A stretch of DNA of 64,000 nucleotides from Marinospirillum sp031581385 (lineage in GTDB: Bacteria; Pseudomonadota; Gammaproteobacteria; Pseudomonadales; Halomonadaceae), in the NCBI RefSeq assembly GCF_044810985.1, contig NZ_CP085242.1, positions 2,046,001-2,110,000 of the forward strand, given 5' to 3'. Under the pieces are notes generated by a model, which had not been told where the DNA came from, ran no database searches, and saw nothing but the letters and a program-made list of their open reading frames with translations. The position numbers and the translations under genes were made by a program. Shown here piece after piece: positions 25,081 through 34,001 of this stretch; within the stretch, counting starts at the first letter, position 1, and every line of letters starts with the position of its first letter.

Positions 25081-25338
25081 ATGCAAAGACATCTACGTAT
25101 CGCTCAAGAACAGTGGCAAGCCTTCATTAACGATCTGGAATTTTTTCCCCGGGAAGGCACCGCCAAACTGGAAAGCCTGAACAAGCAGACCTGTCCCAAA
25201 TGCCCGAATCACCTGATCATTCAGGATGGCCTGGTGCAGAGAACCCTGGGAACTGGCGAAACCATCAAGGAATCGGTTAAGTCTTACCTGCTGCGCTGGC
25301 GTCATCGACTTCCTGCCAGAATGCACTTTCATCATTAA
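25081..25338 (+). CDS. Small conserved-looking protein with CPKCP motif, function unknown
   Basis: An 85-residue protein, basic, with a single CPKCP (about 38-42) that could bind metal in a dimer. A strong AAGGAGAAG ribosome binding site lies 6-8 nt before the ATG. The C-terminus ends in RMHFHH. It is divergent from metK and stands alone before a dispersed repeat at 25401. No family is recognised. Confidence 0.6.
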   Translation: MQRHLRIAQEQWQAFINDLEFFPREGTAKLESLNKQTCPKCPNHLIIQDGLVQRTLGTGETIKESVKSYLLRWRHRLPARMHFHH

Positions 25339-25400
25339 TGGGTGCTGGAATTTGCTACTCAGGAGAAGATGCGGGAAAATAGCGCACTATTTTAAAGGAG

Positions 25401-25531
25401 CCTCTGATTAACGTAATGAGCGCAGGTTAGGCAAGGCGAAATTGAACGAAAAAGCGGAGTTTACAGCTAGTAAATGAGCATTTTGAGGACAATTTCAACA
25501 CAGCATAAGCAAGCGCAATAGTTATCAGAGG
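25401..25531. repeat. 131-bp intergenic repeat, family R1 copy 1
   Basis: Terminal CCTCTGATTAAC (25401-25412) and GTTATCAGAGG (25521-25531) are inverted copies apart from one base. Almost the whole element recurs in inverse orientation at 46056-46233. It lies between the small-protein gene and tkt. Confidence 0.85.
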
Positions 25532-25581
25532 TTTCTTAACCCCTGCAGAGCAAAAAAACCTAGGTGAGGAGAGCAACACCC

Positions 25582-27588
25582 ATGACTTCACGTTTTGATC
25601 GTGCCAATGCCATACGTGCGCTGGCCATGGACGCCGTGCAAAAAGCCAAATCCGGCCACCCCGGCGCACCCATGGGCATGGCAGACATCGCCGAAGTGCT
25701 GTGGAATGACTACCTGAAACACAACCCACAGAATCCTGAATGGGCTGACCGCGACCGCTTTGTGCTCTCCAATGGTCATGGCTCCATGCTGATTTATTCC
25801 CTGCTGCATCTGACCGGTTACGATCTTTCAATTGAAGACCTGAAAAACTTCCGTCAGCTGCACAGCAAAACTCCAGGCCACCCTGAATACGGCTACACCC
25901 CAGGCGTGGAAACCACAACCGGCCCTCTGGGTCAGGGTCTGGCCAATGCCGTGGGCATGGCGCTGGCCGAGAAAACCCTGGCCGCCCAGTTCAACCGCCC
26001 CGGTCACAAAATCGTTGACCACCACACCTACACCTTTATGGGTGATGGCTGCCTGATGGAAGGCATTTCCCATGAAGTCAGCTCTTTGGCCGGTACGTTG
26101 GGTCTGGGCAAACTGATTGCCTTTTATGACGACAACGGCATCTCCATTGACGGTGAAGTGGATGGCTGGTTCACCGACAACACCGCCCAGCGTTTTGAAG
26201 CCTATGGCTGGCAGGTACTGAAGGTTGACGGTCACAAGCCGGATGAAATCAAGGCCGCGATTGAAACCGCCCGTCAGGACGAAGAACGTCCTTCCATGAT
26301 TATCTGTAAAACCGTGATCGGTTTTGGTTCCCCCAACAAGGGTGGCAAGGAAGACTGCCACGGTGCTCCGCTGGGTGATGATGAAGTGGCTCTGACCCGC
26401 AAGGAACTCGGCTGGAATCACGAACCTTTTGAAATTCCAGAAGACATCGCGGCTGAATGGAATGCTCAGGAAAAAGGCCAGCAAGCCGAACAAAGCTGGA
26501 AGCAGCGTTTTGAGGCCTACCAGCAAGCCCACCCGGAGCTGGCGGCTGAATACCAGCGCCGCATCCAGGGTGACCTGCCTGCCAACTTTGCGGAAAAAAC
26601 CAGCCAATACATCAAAGACCTGCAGGAAAAAGGCGAAACCGTCGCCAGCCGCAAGGCCAGTCAGAATGTCCTCAATGAACTGGCCCCGGAACTGCCCGAA
26701 CTGCTGGGTGGCTCTGCCGACCTGGCTCCATCCAACCTGACTTTCTGGAAAGGTGCCCAGGCGATTACCCGTGACGACTTCTCCGGCAACTACATCCATT
26801 ATGGTGTGCGGGAATTCGGCATGGCGGCCATCATCAATGGTGTCGCCCTGCACGGTGGCTTCATTCCCTACGGTGCCACCTTCCTGATCTTCATGGAATA
26901 CGCTCGTAACGCCCTGCGCATGGCTGCGCTGATGAAGCAGCAACACATTGAAGTCTTCACCCATGACTCCATCGGCCTGGGTGAAGATGGCCCCACCCAC
27001 CAACCGATTGAACAACTCGCCAACCTGCGCGGCACCCCCAACATGAGTGTCTGGCGTCCTGCCGATGGCGTGGAAACCGCCGTCGCCTGGAAATCCGCTC
27101 TGGAACGCAAAGACGGCCCCACCGCGCTGATCTTCTCGCGTCAGGGTCTGCCTCACCAGGAGCGCAGTGACGAACAGCTGGCTGATATTGCCCGTGGCGG
27201 CTACATCCTCAAGGATTGTGACGGTGAACCCGAAGCCCTGCTGATTGCCACCGGCTCAGAAATCAGCCTGGCCATGCGCGCAGCAGAACAGCTGACTGCA
27301 AAAGGCAAGAAAATCCGTGTGGTCAGCCTGCCCTCCAGTGATGTTTTCGAACAGCAGGATGCAGCCTACCGTCAGCAGGTACTGCCTGCCGAAGTCGGCA
27401 CCCGCATTGCCATCGAAGCTTCCCACAAGGACTGGTGGTACAAGTACGTCGGCCTGGAAGGTGCAGTCATCGGCATGGACACCTTCGGTGAATCCGCACC
27501 CGCCGGACAGCTTTTCGAGGAATTCGGCTTCACCGTGGACAATGTGGTCAACACCGTTGAAGAACTGCTGGAAAATATTGACGACTGA
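25582..27588 (+). CDS. tkt: Transketolase
   Basis: A 668-residue thiamine-diphosphate enzyme of the pentose phosphate pathway. The N-terminal KSGHPGAPMGMADIAEVLW, the ThDP-binding GDGCLMEGISHEVSSLAGTLGLGKLIAFYDDN, and the transketolase motif GLGEDGPTHQPIEQLANLRGTPN are present. The start is ATG 25582 with GAGGAGAG upstream, six codons inside a longer frame. It heads the carbon-metabolism block and ends at its own strong terminator, so it is transcribed apart from epd-pgk-fba. Confidence 0.97.
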   Translation: MTSRFDRANAIRALAMDAVQKAKSGHPGAPMGMADIAEVLWNDYLKHNPQNPEWADRDRFVLSNGHGSMLIYSLLHLTGYDLSIEDLKNFRQLHSKTPGHPEYGYTPGVETTTGPLGQGLANAVGMALAEKTLAAQFNRPGHKIVDHHTYTFMGDGCLMEGISHEVSSLAGTLGLGKLIAFYDDNGISIDGEVDGWFTDNTAQRFEAYGWQVLKVDGHKPDEIKAAIETARQDEERPSMIICKTVIGFGSPNKGGKEDCHGAPLGDDEVALTRKELGWNHEPFEIPEDIAAEWNAQEKGQQAEQSWKQRFEAYQQAHPELAAEYQRRIQGDLPANFAEKTSQYIKDLQEKGETVASRKASQNVLNELAPELPELLGGSADLAPSNLTFWKGAQAITRDDFSGNYIHYGVREFGMAAIINGVALHGGFIPYGATFLIFMEYARNALRMAALMKQQHIEVFTHDSIGLGEDGPTHQPIEQLANLRGTPNMSVWRPADGVETAVAWKSALERKDGPTALIFSRQGLPHQERSDEQLADIARGGYILKDCDGEPEALLIATGSEISLAMRAAEQLTAKGKKIRVVSLPSSDVFEQQDAAYRQQVLPAEVGTRIAIEASHKDWWYKYVGLEGAVIGMDTFGESAPAGQLFEEFGFTVDNVVNTVEELLENIDD

Positions 27589-27616
27589 GGCTTGAATTAA
27601 AGCCAGTCGTAGCAAT

Positions 27617-27660
27617 AAAAAGCGGAGCCTTGGGCTGAATGCCAGAGGCTCCGCTTTTTT
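27617..27660 (+). terminator. Rho-independent terminator after tkt
   Basis: AGCGGAGCCT (27621-27630) and AGGCTCCGCT (27646-27655) form a 10-bp stem flanked by A- and T-tracts. A further small hairpin, GGCTCA/TGAGCC, follows at 27661-27677; the rest of the gap to 27792 shows nothing clear. Confidence 0.93.
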
Positions 27661-27792
27661 GGCTCAAAAAGTGAGCCGATTAGGGTAATTATTCGGCTCA
27701 TAAGCCACTACCCAAGACGCACGCCTGCTAAATATGGATAATGGCCGCCATCAGCCTTTCGGCTCTCATTTTTACCCACGCAGGCTCCCCTC

Positions 27793-29979
27793 ATGGAAAT
27801 CAAGGTTAATTTTCTCGACAAGCTTCGGCTTGAAGCCCAGTTTGATGACTTCACCGTCGTGGCCGATCAGCCGATTCGTTATAAGGGTGACGGCTCTGCG
27901 CCCAGCCCTTTTGATTATTTTCTGGCTTCTTCGGCCTTGTGTGCGGCTTATTTCGTCAAGGTTTACTGCAACGCACGCGATATTCCCACCGAGAATATTC
28001 GTCTGTCGCAGAATAATATTGTTGATCCGGAAAACCGCTACAACCAGATTTTCAAGATTCAGGTCGAGCTGCCCGAAGACCTGTCGGACAAGGATCGTCA
28101 GGGCATTCTGCGTTCGATTGAGCGTTGCACGGTCAAGAAGGTGGTGCAAACCGGCCCGGAATTCCAGATCGAAACCGTCAAGAATCTGGATGAAGATGCT
28201 CAGGCCTTGTTGATGGCTGCACCTCAGGGTGACGCCCAGACCTGGATTGAAGGCAAGGATCGGCCGCTGGAAGAAACCATCGCCCGGATGTCGAAGTTGC
28301 TGGCAGATCTGGGCATGAAGATTGAAATTGCTTCCTGGCGCAATATCGTGCCCAACGTCTGGTCGTTGCATGTGCGGGATGCGGCTTCGCCCATGTGTTT
28401 CACCAATGGCAAGGGTTCCAGCAAGGAAGCGGCGCTCTGCTCGGCGCTGGGTGAGTTTATCGAGCGCCTGAACTGCAACTTCTTTTATAACGATCAGTTT
28501 TTCGGGGAAGACATCGCCAACAGCGATTTTGTCCACTACCCCAATGAGCGCTGGTTTCAGCCCGGCGCCGACGGCGAGTTGCCTGCTGAGCTTCTGGATG
28601 AGCATTGCCTGTCCATCTATAACCCGGAGGGTGAGCTGCTGGGCACGCATCTGTATGACACCAATTCCGGGCGCAGGGATCGCGGCATCTGTTCCCTGCC
28701 TTATGTGCGTCAGTCCGATGGCGAGACGGTTTATTTTCCTTCTAACCTGATCGAAAACCTTTACCTGAGCAATGGCATGAGTGCGGGCAATACTCTGGCG
28801 GAAGCCCAGGTGCAGTGCCTGTCGGAAATCTTCGAGCGGGCGGTGAAAAAAGAGATTATCGAAAACGAGCTGACTTTGCCGGATGTGCCGGACAGGGTTC
28901 TGGCTCAATACCCCGGCATTCAGGCCGGTATCCAGGCACTGGAAGACCAGGGCTTTCCGGTGCTGGTCAAGGATGCTTCGCTGGGTGGTCAGTTTCCGGT
29001 GATGTGCGTCACCCTGATAAATCCACGAACCGGCGGTGTCTTTGCCTCCTTTGGTGCCCACCCCAGTTTTCAGGTGGCGCTGGAGCGCAGCCTGACCGAG
29101 CTGCTGCAAGGCCGTAGTTTTGAGGGGCTGAATGACCTGCCACCGCCAACTTTTAATAGCATGGAAGTCAGCGAACCCAACAACTTTGTTGAGCACTTTA
29201 TTGATTCCAGCGGGGTCGTTTCCTGGCGTTTCTTCAGCAGCCAGGCAGATTACGATTTTTGCGAATGGGATTTTTCAGGAAACAATGAACAAGAAGCCGC
29301 CACTCTATTTGGCATTCTGGAAGAGCTTGGTTACGAAACTTATATGGCGGTTTATGAAGACCTGGGCGCCCCCGTGTGCCGGATTCTGGTGCCCGGCTAT
29401 TCAGAAATCTACCCGGTGGATGACCTGATCTGGGACAACACCAATCAGGCACTGAATTACCGCGAAGACCTTCTTAACCTGCACCGTTTAAACGATGAAC
29501 AACTGATCGATCTGCTGGAGCGTCTGGAAGAAAGCCAGCTCGATCTTTATATGGATATTGTCACCCTGATCGGCATTGAATTTGATGACAACACCCCCTG
29601 GGGCCAACTGACGATTCTGGAATTGAAACTGCTGATTCAACTGGCACTGGGGCAACATGAAGAAGCCCTGGAAGGCGTGGAAACCTTTCTGCAATTCAAT
29701 ACCAACACGGTGGAGCGCGGCCTGTTTTATCGGGCTGTTCAGGCCGTGCTGGAAATCACCCTGGATGAGGAGCTGCAACTGGAGCACTTTCTGCACAACC
29801 TGGGGCGCATGTATGGTCAGGAAACCCTGCAGGCGGCTGTTGGCTCTGTTACAGGAGAGGTTCGTTTTTACGGCCTGACCCCGACCAACCTGCAACTGGA
29901 AGGGCTGGATCGCCATCAGCGCCTGATCGACAGCTACAAAAAACTGCATGCGGCACGGGCAGCCAACACTTCCCACTAA
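27793..29979 (+). CDS. ycaO: OsmC-YcaO fusion protein
   Basis: A 728-residue two-domain protein. Residues 1-140 are an OsmC/Ohr-like domain (EIKVNFLDKLRLEAQFDDF, ASSALCAAYFVKVYCNA with the OsmC-type cysteine). Residues about 150-720 align along their length with the 586-residue E. coli YcaO: CFTNGKGSSKEAALCSALGEFIERLNCNFF, PSNLIENLYLSNGMSAGNT, LSEIFERAVKKEI and FIDSSGVVSW. YcaO proteins are ATP-dependent cyclodehydratases; E. coli YcaO is linked to RimO-dependent beta-methylthiolation of ribosomal protein S12. The role of the OsmC fusion is unknown. It is followed at 91 bp by epd. Confidence 0.9.
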   Translation: MEIKVNFLDKLRLEAQFDDFTVVADQPIRYKGDGSAPSPFDYFLASSALCAAYFVKVYCNARDIPTENIRLSQNNIVDPENRYNQIFKIQVELPEDLSDKDRQGILRSIERCTVKKVVQTGPEFQIETVKNLDEDAQALLMAAPQGDAQTWIEGKDRPLEETIARMSKLLADLGMKIEIASWRNIVPNVWSLHVRDAASPMCFTNGKGSSKEAALCSALGEFIERLNCNFFYNDQFFGEDIANSDFVHYPNERWFQPGADGELPAELLDEHCLSIYNPEGELLGTHLYDTNSGRRDRGICSLPYVRQSDGETVYFPSNLIENLYLSNGMSAGNTLAEAQVQCLSEIFERAVKKEIIENELTLPDVPDRVLAQYPGIQAGIQALEDQGFPVLVKDASLGGQFPVMCVTLINPRTGGVFASFGAHPSFQVALERSLTELLQGRSFEGLNDLPPPTFNSMEVSEPNNFVEHFIDSSGVVSWRFFSSQADYDFCEWDFSGNNEQEAATLFGILEELGYETYMAVYEDLGAPVCRILVPGYSEIYPVDDLIWDNTNQALNYREDLLNLHRLNDEQLIDLLERLEESQLDLYMDIVTLIGIEFDDNTPWGQLTILELKLLIQLALGQHEEALEGVETFLQFNTNTVERGLFYRAVQAVLEITLDEELQLEHFLHNLGRMYGQETLQAAVGSVTGEVRFYGLTPTNLQLEGLDRHQRLIDSYKKLHAARAANTSH

Positions 29980-30069
29980 AGAGGTTTGCGACTTCCCGCC
30001 GGATGCGGGAAAATAGGCGTTTGCAGACACGATTTCACTCATTCACTTGGGAAAGGCGTTTACCCTCTT

Positions 30070-31104
30070 ATGCCCCAGCCGCCGCGTTTGGCAATCAATG
30101 GTTATGGCCGTATCGGCCAATGCATTCTGCGTGCTTTTATCGAGCGTCAGGATTGCCGGGGCCTGGAGTTGGTGGCGCTGAATGAGCTGTCCGATCTGGA
30201 AACCGTGGCCTATCTGACCCGCTATGACACTATTCATGGCCGCTTTCCCGGTCAGGTGACCACCCGCGACTCGCAGTTATTGATCAATGATCAACCGGTC
30301 AATATTTTCTCCCATTCAGAGCCGGAAGACCTGCCCTGGCAGCAGCTGGGCATTGATTTGTTGCTGGAATGCTCAGGCAGTTTCAAGGATCGCGCCACGG
30401 CGGAACGCCATCTCCAGGCCGGTGCCGGCAAGTTGCTGTTTTCCCAGCCTGCCGAGGCGGATGTGGATGCCACCATTATTTACGGCATCAACCAGCAGGA
30501 GCTGAGTCCTGATCAGCAGGTCATTTCCGCCGGTTCCTGCACCACCAATTGTGTGGTTCCGGTTTTGAAACTGCTGGACGAAACCTTTGGCATTGAACAC
30601 GGCACCACCACCACCATCCATTCTGCCATGAATGATCAGCCGGTCAGTGATGCCTATCACCAGAACAATCTGCGCCTGACCCGCTCGGCCATGGCTTCCA
30701 TCATTCCTGTGGATACCGGCCTGGCGCGTGGTGTCAGCCGTCTGTTACCGCATCTGGATGGCCGCCTGGAAAGCCTGCATCTGCGCGTTCCCACTTTGAA
30801 TGTTTCAGCGATGGATATGACTCTTTGCCTTCAGCGCGACACCAGCGTGAGTGAAATCAACCAATTGCTCCAGCAGGCCAGCCTGGGCCCTTTAAAGGGA
30901 ATTCTGGGCTATACCGAAGAGCCTCATGCTTCGGTGGATTTCAACCATGACCCCCACTCTGCCATTATTGATGCCACCCAGACCCGGGTTTCCGGCAAAC
31001 GTCTGGTCAAGCTTCTATGCTGGTTTGATAACGAATGGGGCTTTGCCAACCGGATGCTGGATATTGCCATTCACTGGCTGAACACAACCCCTTCCAAACA
31101 CTGA
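30070..31104 (+). CDS. epd: Erythrose-4-phosphate dehydrogenase
   Basis: A 344-residue GAPDH-superfamily enzyme oxidising erythrose 4-phosphate to 4-phosphoerythronate for pyridoxal phosphate synthesis. It has NGYGRIGQ at the N-terminus and the catalytic cysteine in SCTTNC. HSAMNDQPVSDAYH and SVDFNHDPHSAI distinguish Epd from glycolytic GAPDH. An upstream in-frame ATG exists, but the family N-terminus fits ATG 30070. The order epd-pgk-fba is the classic gammaproteobacterial cluster. Substrate choice between Epd and Gap rests on the motifs only. Confidence 0.88.
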   Translation: MPQPPRLAINGYGRIGQCILRAFIERQDCRGLELVALNELSDLETVAYLTRYDTIHGRFPGQVTTRDSQLLINDQPVNIFSHSEPEDLPWQQLGIDLLLECSGSFKDRATAERHLQAGAGKLLFSQPAEADVDATIIYGINQQELSPDQQVISAGSCTTNCVVPVLKLLDETFGIEHGTTTTIHSAMNDQPVSDAYHQNNLRLTRSAMASIIPVDTGLARGVSRLLPHLDGRLESLHLRVPTLNVSAMDMTLCLQRDTSVSEINQLLQQASLGPLKGILGYTEEPHASVDFNHDPHSAIIDATQTRVSGKRLVKLLCWFDNEWGFANRMLDIAIHWLNTTPSKH

Positions 31105-31125
31105 TAAAAAGATAGAGGATCACCC

Positions 31126-32289
31126 ATGCAAGTCACCAAGATGACCGATCTGGATTTGAAAGGTAAGCGCGTATTGATTCGTGAAGATCTGAACGTGCCC
31201 GTCAAGGAAGGCAAAGTCACTTCCGATGCCCGCATCCGCGCCAGTCTGCCCACCATCAAGGCTGCTCAGGAAGCAGGAGCCAGAGTGTTGCTGATGTCTC
31301 ACCTGGGTCGCCCTGAAGAAGGGGTTGTGGATGAAAAGAATTCCCTCGCCCCAGTGGCCGAGCACCTTTCCGGTTTGCTGGGCAAGGATGTTCGGCTGGT
31401 GAAAGACTACCTGGGTGGAGCAGAAGTGGCCGAAGGCGAAGTCGTGCTGCTGGAAAATGTACGCTTCAACAAGGGTGAAAAGAAAGATACCGAAGAACTG
31501 TCGAAAAAATACGCTGCTCTTTGTGATATTTACGTGATGGATGCCTTCGGCACTGCTCACCGCGCCCAAGCCTCCACTCATGGCGTAGCGCGTTTTGCTC
31601 CCGTTGCCTGCGCTGGCCCCTTGCTAGCTGCTGAACTGGAAGCCCTGGAAAAAGCCCTGGCCAAACCGGCTCGCCCCCTGGTGGCCATTGTCGGTGGCTC
31701 CAAGGTTTCCACCAAGCTGGAAGTGCTCAACTCCCTGTCCGACAAATGCGACCAGCTGATTGTCGGCGGCGGCATTGCCAATACCTTCCTGGCCGCAGCG
31801 GGCAAACCTGTCGGCAAATCTCTGTACGAAGCCGATTTGCTGGATCAGGCCAAAGCTCTGCTCAACAAAGTGGATATTCCACTGCCTTCTGATGTCATAG
31901 TCGCCAAGGAGTTTTCTGAAAATGCCGAAGCCACCATCAAGTCAGCCGATGAGGTAGCCGAAGACGAGATGATTCTGGATATCGGCCCCCAATCCGCGGC
32001 CACCTTGGCTGCCCTGCTGAAGGATGCAGGCACCATCCTCTGGAACGGCCCTGTGGGTGTTTTTGAAATCCAGCAATTCAGCAGCGGCACCCAGGTGCTT
32101 TCCAAAGCCATTGCTGAAAGCGAAGGTTTCTCAATTGCCGGTGGGGGTGATACCCTTGCCGCCATAGACAAGTACGGCATTGCCGACCAGGTTTCCTATA
32201 TCTCCACCGGGGGCGGTGCCTTCCTGGAATATGTTGAAGGCAAGGTGTTGCCTGCTGTCGCAGCCCTGGAAGCCGCAGCCAGGAAATAA
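31126..32289 (+). CDS. pgk: Phosphoglycerate kinase
   Basis: A 387-residue glycolytic kinase, the length of E. coli Pgk. RVLIREDLNVPVKEG, MSHLGRPEEG and LLENVRFNKGE form the 3-phosphoglycerate site. IVGGSKVSTKLEVL and the C-terminal AGGGDTLAAIDKYG nucleotide-binding segments follow. GAGGAT lies before the ATG. It sits 21 bp after epd and 38 bp before fba, without intervening structure, implying one transcript. Confidence 0.97.
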   Translation: MQVTKMTDLDLKGKRVLIREDLNVPVKEGKVTSDARIRASLPTIKAAQEAGARVLLMSHLGRPEEGVVDEKNSLAPVAEHLSGLLGKDVRLVKDYLGGAEVAEGEVVLLENVRFNKGEKKDTEELSKKYAALCDIYVMDAFGTAHRAQASTHGVARFAPVACAGPLLAAELEALEKALAKPARPLVAIVGGSKVSTKLEVLNSLSDKCDQLIVGGGIANTFLAAAGKPVGKSLYEADLLDQAKALLNKVDIPLPSDVIVAKEFSENAEATIKSADEVAEDEMILDIGPQSAATLAALLKDAGTILWNGPVGVFEIQQFSSGTQVLSKAIAESEGFSIAGGGDTLAAIDKYGIADQVSYISTGGGAFLEYVEGKVLPAVAALEAAARK

Positions 32290-32327
32290 TTATTTAATTA
32301 AGTAATCAACCAAAAAGGTAATCAATC

Positions 32328-33392
32328 ATGGCCCTGATCTCCATGCGCCAACTGCTGGACCACGCCGCTGAACACGGCTATGGCGTTCCGGCTTTTAACG
32401 TCAACAATTTGGAACAGATGCGCGCCATCATGGAAGCAGCCAACCGCACGGACTCTCCAGTGATTGTTCAAGCCTCTGCCGGTGCCCGCAAATACGCCGG
32501 GGCGCCCTTCCTGCGCCACCTGATCCTGGCTGCCATCGAAGAATTTCCGCATATTCCCGTGTGCATGCATCAGGATCACGGCACCAGCCCCAGTGTCTGC
32601 CAGCGCTCCATCCAACTCGGCTTCAGTTCCGTGATGATGGACGGCTCTCTGGACGTGGATGGCAAAACACCGACCAGCTACGAATACAATGTCGAGGTTA
32701 CACGTCGTACGGTAGAAATGGCCCATGCCTGCGGTGTTTCCGTGGAAGGTGAGCTGGGTTGCCTGGGCAGCCTGGAAACCGGCCAGGCCGGTGAAGAAGA
32801 CGGTATCGGTGCGGAAGGTACGTTAAGCCACGAACAGATGCTGACTGATCCTGAGGAAGCCGCGGATTTCGTCAAGAAAACCGGCGTGGATGCCCTGGCG
32901 ATTGCCATCGGCACCAGCCACGGGGCTTACAAATTCACCAAGCCACCCACGGGTGACACCCTGGCGATCAGCCGTATCAAGGAAATCCATGCCCGCATTC
33001 CGCACACCCACCTGGTGATGCACGGTTCTTCATCCGTTCCCCAGGAGTGGCTGGAAATCATCAATGAACACGGCGGCCAGATTCCTGAAACCTACGGCGT
33101 GCCGGTTGAGGAAATCGTTGAAGGCATCAAGCACGGGGTTCGCAAGGTCAACATCGACACGGACCTGCGTCTTGCCTCTACCGGGGCTGTGCGTCGCTTC
33201 CTAGCGGAAAACCCGGCTGAATTTGATCCACGCAAATACCTGAAAGCTTCCCAGCATGCCATGGCCGAAGTCTGCATCAATCGCTATGAAGCCTTCGGTA
33301 CTGCCGGCCATGCCAGCAAACTGCGTGCTCTGAGCCTGGATGAAATGACCGAACGCTACCTGAGTGGCGAACTGGAACCCCGCATCAACTGA
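32328..33392 (+). CDS. fba: Fructose-bisphosphate aldolase, class II (Calvin subtype)
   Basis: A 354-residue zinc-dependent aldolase. CMHQDHGTSPSVCQRSIQLGFSSVMMDGS carries metal-binding histidines, and VEGELGCLGSLETGQ and MHGSSSVPQEW are class IIB/Calvin-type signatures. The length fits the 345-360 residue Calvin subtype rather than the E. coli FbaA subtype. AAGGT precedes the ATG. It is last in epd-pgk-fba. Behind it are a terminator-like stem and a tandem hairpin block. Confidence 0.95.
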   Translation: MALISMRQLLDHAAEHGYGVPAFNVNNLEQMRAIMEAANRTDSPVIVQASAGARKYAGAPFLRHLILAAIEEFPHIPVCMHQDHGTSPSVCQRSIQLGFSSVMMDGSLDVDGKTPTSYEYNVEVTRRTVEMAHACGVSVEGELGCLGSLETGQAGEEDGIGAEGTLSHEQMLTDPEEAADFVKKTGVDALAIAIGTSHGAYKFTKPPTGDTLAISRIKEIHARIPHTHLVMHGSSSVPQEWLEIINEHGGQIPETYGVPVEEIVEGIKHGVRKVNIDTDLRLASTGAVRRFLAENPAEFDPRKYLKASQHAMAEVCINRYEAFGTAGHASKLRALSLDEMTERYLSGELEPRIN

Positions 33393-33401
33393 TACCCCTC
33401 T

Positions 33402-33433
33402 CCAGGCATCTGATCTGGGTGTCTGGTTGTTTC
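33402..33433 (+). terminator. Probable terminator after fba
   Basis: CCAGGCATC and GGTGTCTGG pair over 9 bp with two G-U pairs, followed by TTGTTTCTT. Confidence 0.6.
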
Positions 33434-33436
33434 TTA

Positions 33437-33516
33437 TCAGGCTGTCTGCAACAGGAAGTTGCAGCCGACCCACAGGGAAGTGGGAAGTGCAGAGATTCAT
33501 CAGGAATGAATTCTGC
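33437..33516 (+). ncRNA. Tandem AGG(G)A-loop hairpin block behind fba (possible Csr/Rsm-type decoy RNA or mobile hairpin array)
   Basis: Three hairpins stand in 71 bases: CTGCAAC-AGGAA-GTTGCAG (33446-33464), CCCAC-AGGGAA-GTGGG (33469-33484) and an 11-bp stem GCAGAGATTCAT/ATGAATTCTGC with loop CAGGA (33489-33516). GGA-containing loops in a row resemble CsrB/RsmZ-type RNAs that titrate CsrA, whose repeats follow CAGGA(N)G. The first hairpin recurs at 131-160 and the third at 46176-46203. Whether it is transcribed independently cannot be seen; no separate promoter was identified. Confidence 0.4.
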
Positions 33517-33563
33517 CGGAGCTTATAAAGCAGTACCGGATACCCGGCGGCACATCACACGCC

Positions 33564-34001
33564 TTATTCCCTTGTCCTACAAAGCTCTGCCGGCATCCAC
33601 AGGCTTTGTATGATGTAGGTTTTGAATTCGGGTGTGTAATCCTGCTGATCCAGCGCCACCTGCATGCACTTGAGCCAGGCATCTCTTTCAGCCGGGCCGA
33701 TATCCAGATGAGCATGCGCCTGGGGAATCACGATGGGCCCGTACTTGTCCCGGTAACGAATCGGGCCACCCAGCCAACCACACAGAAACAGGCTCAACTT
33801 GTCTTCCAGTTCGCTGAGGTCTTCCTTGTGCATGGCTCGGATGGTCGCCGCTTCGGGCAGCTCATCCATGGCCCGGTAAAAGGCTTTGCAGAGTTGGCGA
33901 ATACCCGCCTCGCCACCCGCCGCCTGATAGGAAACATCCTCTTCGCCAAAGTAGCGCTGGGAAAGAGGATCAAGAATTTTTTGGGGTTTTGTCGGAGGCA
34001 T
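33564..34001 (-). CDS. Group II truncated haemoglobin
   Basis: A 145-residue two-over-two globin. QRYFGEEDVSYQAAGGEAGIRQLCKAFYRAMDE, the LSLFLCGWLGGPIRYRDKYG segment with the B/E-helix signature, and QAHAHLDIG with the proximal histidine match the bacterial group II family. Roles proposed for the family are O2 or NO handling and peroxidase activity. Its first 32 bp overlap the end of the upstream GGDEF-EAL gene on the same strand, so it is coupled to a c-di-GMP enzyme. It converges on fba. Confidence 0.9.
   Translation of the reverse strand: MPPTKPQKILDPLSQRYFGEEDVSYQAAGGEAGIRQLCKAFYRAMDELPEAATIRAMHKEDLSELEDKLSLFLCGWLGGPIRYRDKYGPIVIPQAHAHLDIGPAERDAWLKCMQVALDQQDYTPEFKTYIIQSLWMPAELCRTRE

Noticed and set aside
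25828..27156. 442-codon open frame antisense to tkt
   Set aside because: Shadow of transketolase codon usage; translation is low-complexity and unlike any protein.
27772..29196. 474-codon open frame antisense to the OsmC-YcaO gene
   Set aside because: The forward frame aligns to YcaO along its length; the antisense one lacks any recognisable motif.
33437..33466. Treating the 30-base identity with 131-160 as a recombination or attachment site
   Set aside because: The sequence is itself a hairpin with relatives elsewhere in the window, so a dispersed repeat explains it; no integrase or phage gene is present.
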